Positions 61,953 to 64,000 of a DNA stretch of 64,000 nt are shown one piece after another. Origin of the DNA: Rheinheimera pacifica (lineage in GTDB: Bacteria > Pseudomonadota > Gammaproteobacteria > Enterobacterales > Alteromonadaceae). Where the stretch lies: NCBI RefSeq assembly GCF_900108485.1, contig NZ_FNXF01000016.1:1-64000 (forward strand), read 5' to 3'. The notes under the pieces were generated by a model that saw nothing but the letters and a program-made list of their open reading frames with translations, ran no database searches and was not told where the DNA came from. Within the stretch, counting starts at the first letter, position 1. Every line of letters begins with the position of its first letter. A program made the position numbers and the translations under genes.

Positions 61953-64000
61953 TTAGAAATCCGCGCGGATGCCTAAGCTGATCCGCCGACCGGAGAACTC
62001 ATTCATTACCGGGAACAACGGGCTTAACGTATAGCCGGTAGCTTCTTCGTCGGTAATATTAATACCTTTTAAGCTCAGCTTGATATTGTCGGTAAGGTTA
62101 TAGCCAATAGCGATATCTACCTGGCCATAAGCATCACGGTATACCGGGTACATATTCAGGTGGATATACTCTACGTACTTGTCTTTGTAGTTATAAGAAA
62201 TACGGGTATCGAAGCGGTCATTCTCATAGTACAACGTAAAGTTGTAGGTTTTATCGGCCAGGCCTTCCGGCGGGGTGGGAATGTCCAAATCAGAAGCGCC
62301 GGTTAACGAGTTATCCAGCATGGTGTAGTTGCTGTTAATACCAAAACCTTCCAGTGCCGGATGCAGCACATTCAGCGGCAGCTGGGCAATCAGCTCCAGC
62401 CCGGTTACTTTGTACGAGCCTGCAGCATTTACCGGCTGGAACACATCAAAATCGTAGTAACCATCTAAAGTACCGTTGGCATTGCGTTTTTCAACGTTTT
62501 CTACCACACCGGTCAGGGCTTCACGCACCACCCCGTCAATTTCTTTCCAGAAGTAAGACGCCGCCAGAATACCACCGCTTTCCAGATACCATTCCACACC
62601 GGCTTCCCACTGCTTGGCCGTGGTAGGTTTAAGATCCGGGTTGCCGTCTTTAAAGCGGAATTCACTCCAGCTAACCGAGCGCTTATAAGCAATATCGCCC
62701 AGCGCCGGGCGCATCAGGGTTTCTGAGGCTGCAGCGCGCAGTAATACGCCATCTGCCAGCTCCACCGTCATATTCAGGCTGGGTAACAGGTCGTTATAAC
62801 TGCCTTTTTTCGAAATTGGTGTATCGGTGTAGCCGTTAGAGCCATCTTCGTTTTGCACCTGGTGGTAACCAAACGACAATACCGAGGTATCTACCGCCCG
62901 TACACCGGCGTTCAGGGTTACCGGCAGGCCGGCCAGATCAAAGTCCAGGTTTGCCATGGCATACAGGCTGATAACTTCTTCATCTACGCGGTAGTAGTTG
63001 CCCTCGGTAAACGGCGTGCTAAAACCGGCATAGCGAAAAGTGTTACGGGCGTAATCGTTAGCTACCTGCATCCAGTTCAGATCTTTAGCTTTATACGCAC
63101 CGCCTGGCACTATATCAGTTACCCATTGCAGTTCGCTGTCAGCCAGAGTACGGCTATTTACCCAGGACGCATCACCTGCCGCCGGGCCCTGAATTTTAGC
63201 ACTGCCAAACTGACGCTCTTTTGATTTATCGGTGTAACGCACACCAAATTGTACACTGCTCAGCGCTGGCATAAACGACAGCTCAAGCGCTTTTTTAAAA
63301 TCAAGCTGGGCGGCATATTTATCGTCGGTAACCCGTTCCAGTTCAGTTTCGTACGCTTCAAACAGGTAACTTTGCGGCGAGTTGTACATATCAATACTGG
63401 CCGGGTTAGCGCTAACAATGGTTTCACCGCCGGTTGCTGTCCAGCGTGTGCGTGACGGCGCATAGGCCACGTGTTTCAGGTTAGCGTAATCCTGATCTTT
63501 CTTTGCCCCCGAGTAACCTACCAGGCCGTTGATATCCCAGCCGTTGGTTTGCCAGTCCAGTGCCAGGCTGTACTGCGAGTAATCGGTTTCGTTAATACGC
63601 TGTTTGCTTAAAAACTCGTGCTGTGTTGCGGTGTACGACACATCGGTCAGTACCACTATGCCGTATTGCGCCAACGTGGTGTCGTCGTAGTCGTGAATGG
63701 TTTCCAGCGTGCTGCGGCTGGACGCCGAATAAGCTGCAGCGTCATACTCATCTTCTGTTACATCGTAGCCGCCTTTCATCGCATCCAGCGTCAGGCTGAA
63801 ATCATTGCTTGGTTTGTACTGCAGCGATGCGGTAGCGCCCCATTTATCCTGATCATTCAGGTATAACCGGTCGCCGACTTTATCCTGAAAAATAATCCGG
63901 CTGGTTTCGTTTTTATCTCTGCGGTCGCTCACCACTATACCGGCATCACGTTCCAGCACGGCAGCAGCCTGATCAGAGCGCGTGCCTGTAGCTTCCAAAA
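61953..64000 (-). CDS. TonB-dependent receptor, C-terminal part
   Basis: At least 681 residues of an outer-membrane TonB-dependent receptor, cut by the right edge; the plug, TonB box and signal peptide lie outside. The barrel shows the usual alternating strands, LLPSLNMTVELADGVLLRAA and AASETLMRPALGDI (the receptor segment with the S-E-T-x-x-R-P motif), NPDLKPTTAKQWEAGVEWYL, and a C-terminal strand ending in Phe (ISLGIRADF). The family includes substrate-specific importers often paired with hydrolases, as here. Its substrate is unknown. Confidence 0.9.
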   Translation of the reverse strand, partial: LEATGTRSDQAAAVLERDAGIVVSDRRDKNETSRIIFQDKVGDRLYLNDQDKWGATASLQYKPSNDFSLTLDAMKGGYDVTEDEYDAAAYSASSRSTLETIHDYDDTTLAQYGIVVLTDVSYTATQHEFLSKQRINETDYSQYSLALDWQTNGWDINGLVGYSGAKKDQDYANLKHVAYAPSRTRWTATGGETIVSANPASIDMYNSPQSYLFEAYETELERVTDDKYAAQLDFKKALELSFMPALSSVQFGVRYTDKSKERQFGSAKIQGPAAGDASWVNSRTLADSELQWVTDIVPGGAYKAKDLNWMQVANDYARNTFRYAGFSTPFTEGNYYRVDEEVISLYAMANLDFDLAGLPVTLNAGVRAVDTSVLSFGYHQVQNEDGSNGYTDTPISKKGSYNDLLPSLNMTVELADGVLLRAAASETLMRPALGDIAYKRSVSWSEFRFKDGNPDLKPTTAKQWEAGVEWYLESGGILAASYFWKEIDGVVREALTGVVENVEKRNANGTLDGYYDFDVFQPVNAAGSYKVTGLELIAQLPLNVLHPALEGFGINSNYTMLDNSLTGASDLDIPTPPEGLADKTYNFTLYYENDRFDTRISYNYKDKYVEYIHLNMYPVYRDAYGQVDIAIGYNLTDNIKLSLKGINITDEEATGYTLSPLFPVMNEFSGRRISLGIRADF

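Overview
The window looks like chromosomal DNA of a gammaproteobacterium of the Alteromonadales/Chromatiaceae group (Rheinheimera, Alishewanella and Arsukibacterium type). This is an inference from gene content and order, not from a search. Two gene orders known from E. coli and relatives are present: rsmI-lpoA-yraN-diaA-dolP, with rnpB beside it, and rsmJ-prlC-gor. Nearly all genes are intact, closely packed and near 50-58% GC. The exception is roughly 700-5100, which is visibly richer in AT and looks accessory.

Layout. 1-295: end of an IS256-family element inserted just downstream of a cyclic-di-GMP-I (GEMM) riboswitch. 341-5486: an AT-rich minus-strand operon of five exported proteins, four of them lipoproteins, led by a second near-identical riboswitch leader. 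5531-5953: RNase P RNA. 5960-10328: rsmI and the divergent lpoA-yraN-diaA-dolP set. 10329-14232: DUF599 protein, rarD, recQ, a small cytochrome c. 14429-18023: a membrane GGDEF/EAL protein and a YkgJ-type protein. 18073-25285: a sigma-54-type two-component system plus quinone oxidoreductase, divergent from a cytochrome bd oxidase operon that contains two very small membrane proteins. 25374-29354: CBS protein, S9 peptidase, a GGA-loop hairpin array, small membrane proteins. 29374-37062: DUF4862 protein, BaiN-like flavoprotein, a WaaA-KdkA fusion and three glycosyltransferases (LPS core). 37145-44018: peroxiredoxin, rsmJ, Tag-like glycosylase, prlC, gor. 44030-47250: MocR regulator divergent from an aldolase plus DapA-like pair. 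47327-54661: OmpR-type two-component system with mipA, divergent from an RND efflux pair. 54832-64000: diguanylate cyclase with an ethylene-receptor-like input domain, gluconolactonase, a ParD-like/methionine aminopeptidase pair, a Gfo/Idh/MocA oxidoreductase, a metallophosphoesterase lipoprotein and a partial TonB-dependent receptor.

How genes work together. Cyclic-di-GMP recurs: two riboswitches read it, one protein should degrade it (intact EAL, degenerate GGDEF) and one should make it (GGEEF plus I-site). The best reconstructed circuit is at 18-25 kb. The kinase and sigma-54 activator face a cytochrome bd operon that carries a good -24/-12 promoter, with two identical-type palindromes upstream, one of which covers the kinase gene's ribosome binding site.

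The observations I would follow first are: the ETR1-like sensor domain on a diguanylate cyclase (54832-55803); the sigma-54 control of the bd oxidase; the paired c-di-GMP riboswitches and the IS insertion; the ParD-like antitoxin overlapping a methionine aminopeptidase with its own operator; and the WaaA-KdkA fusion.
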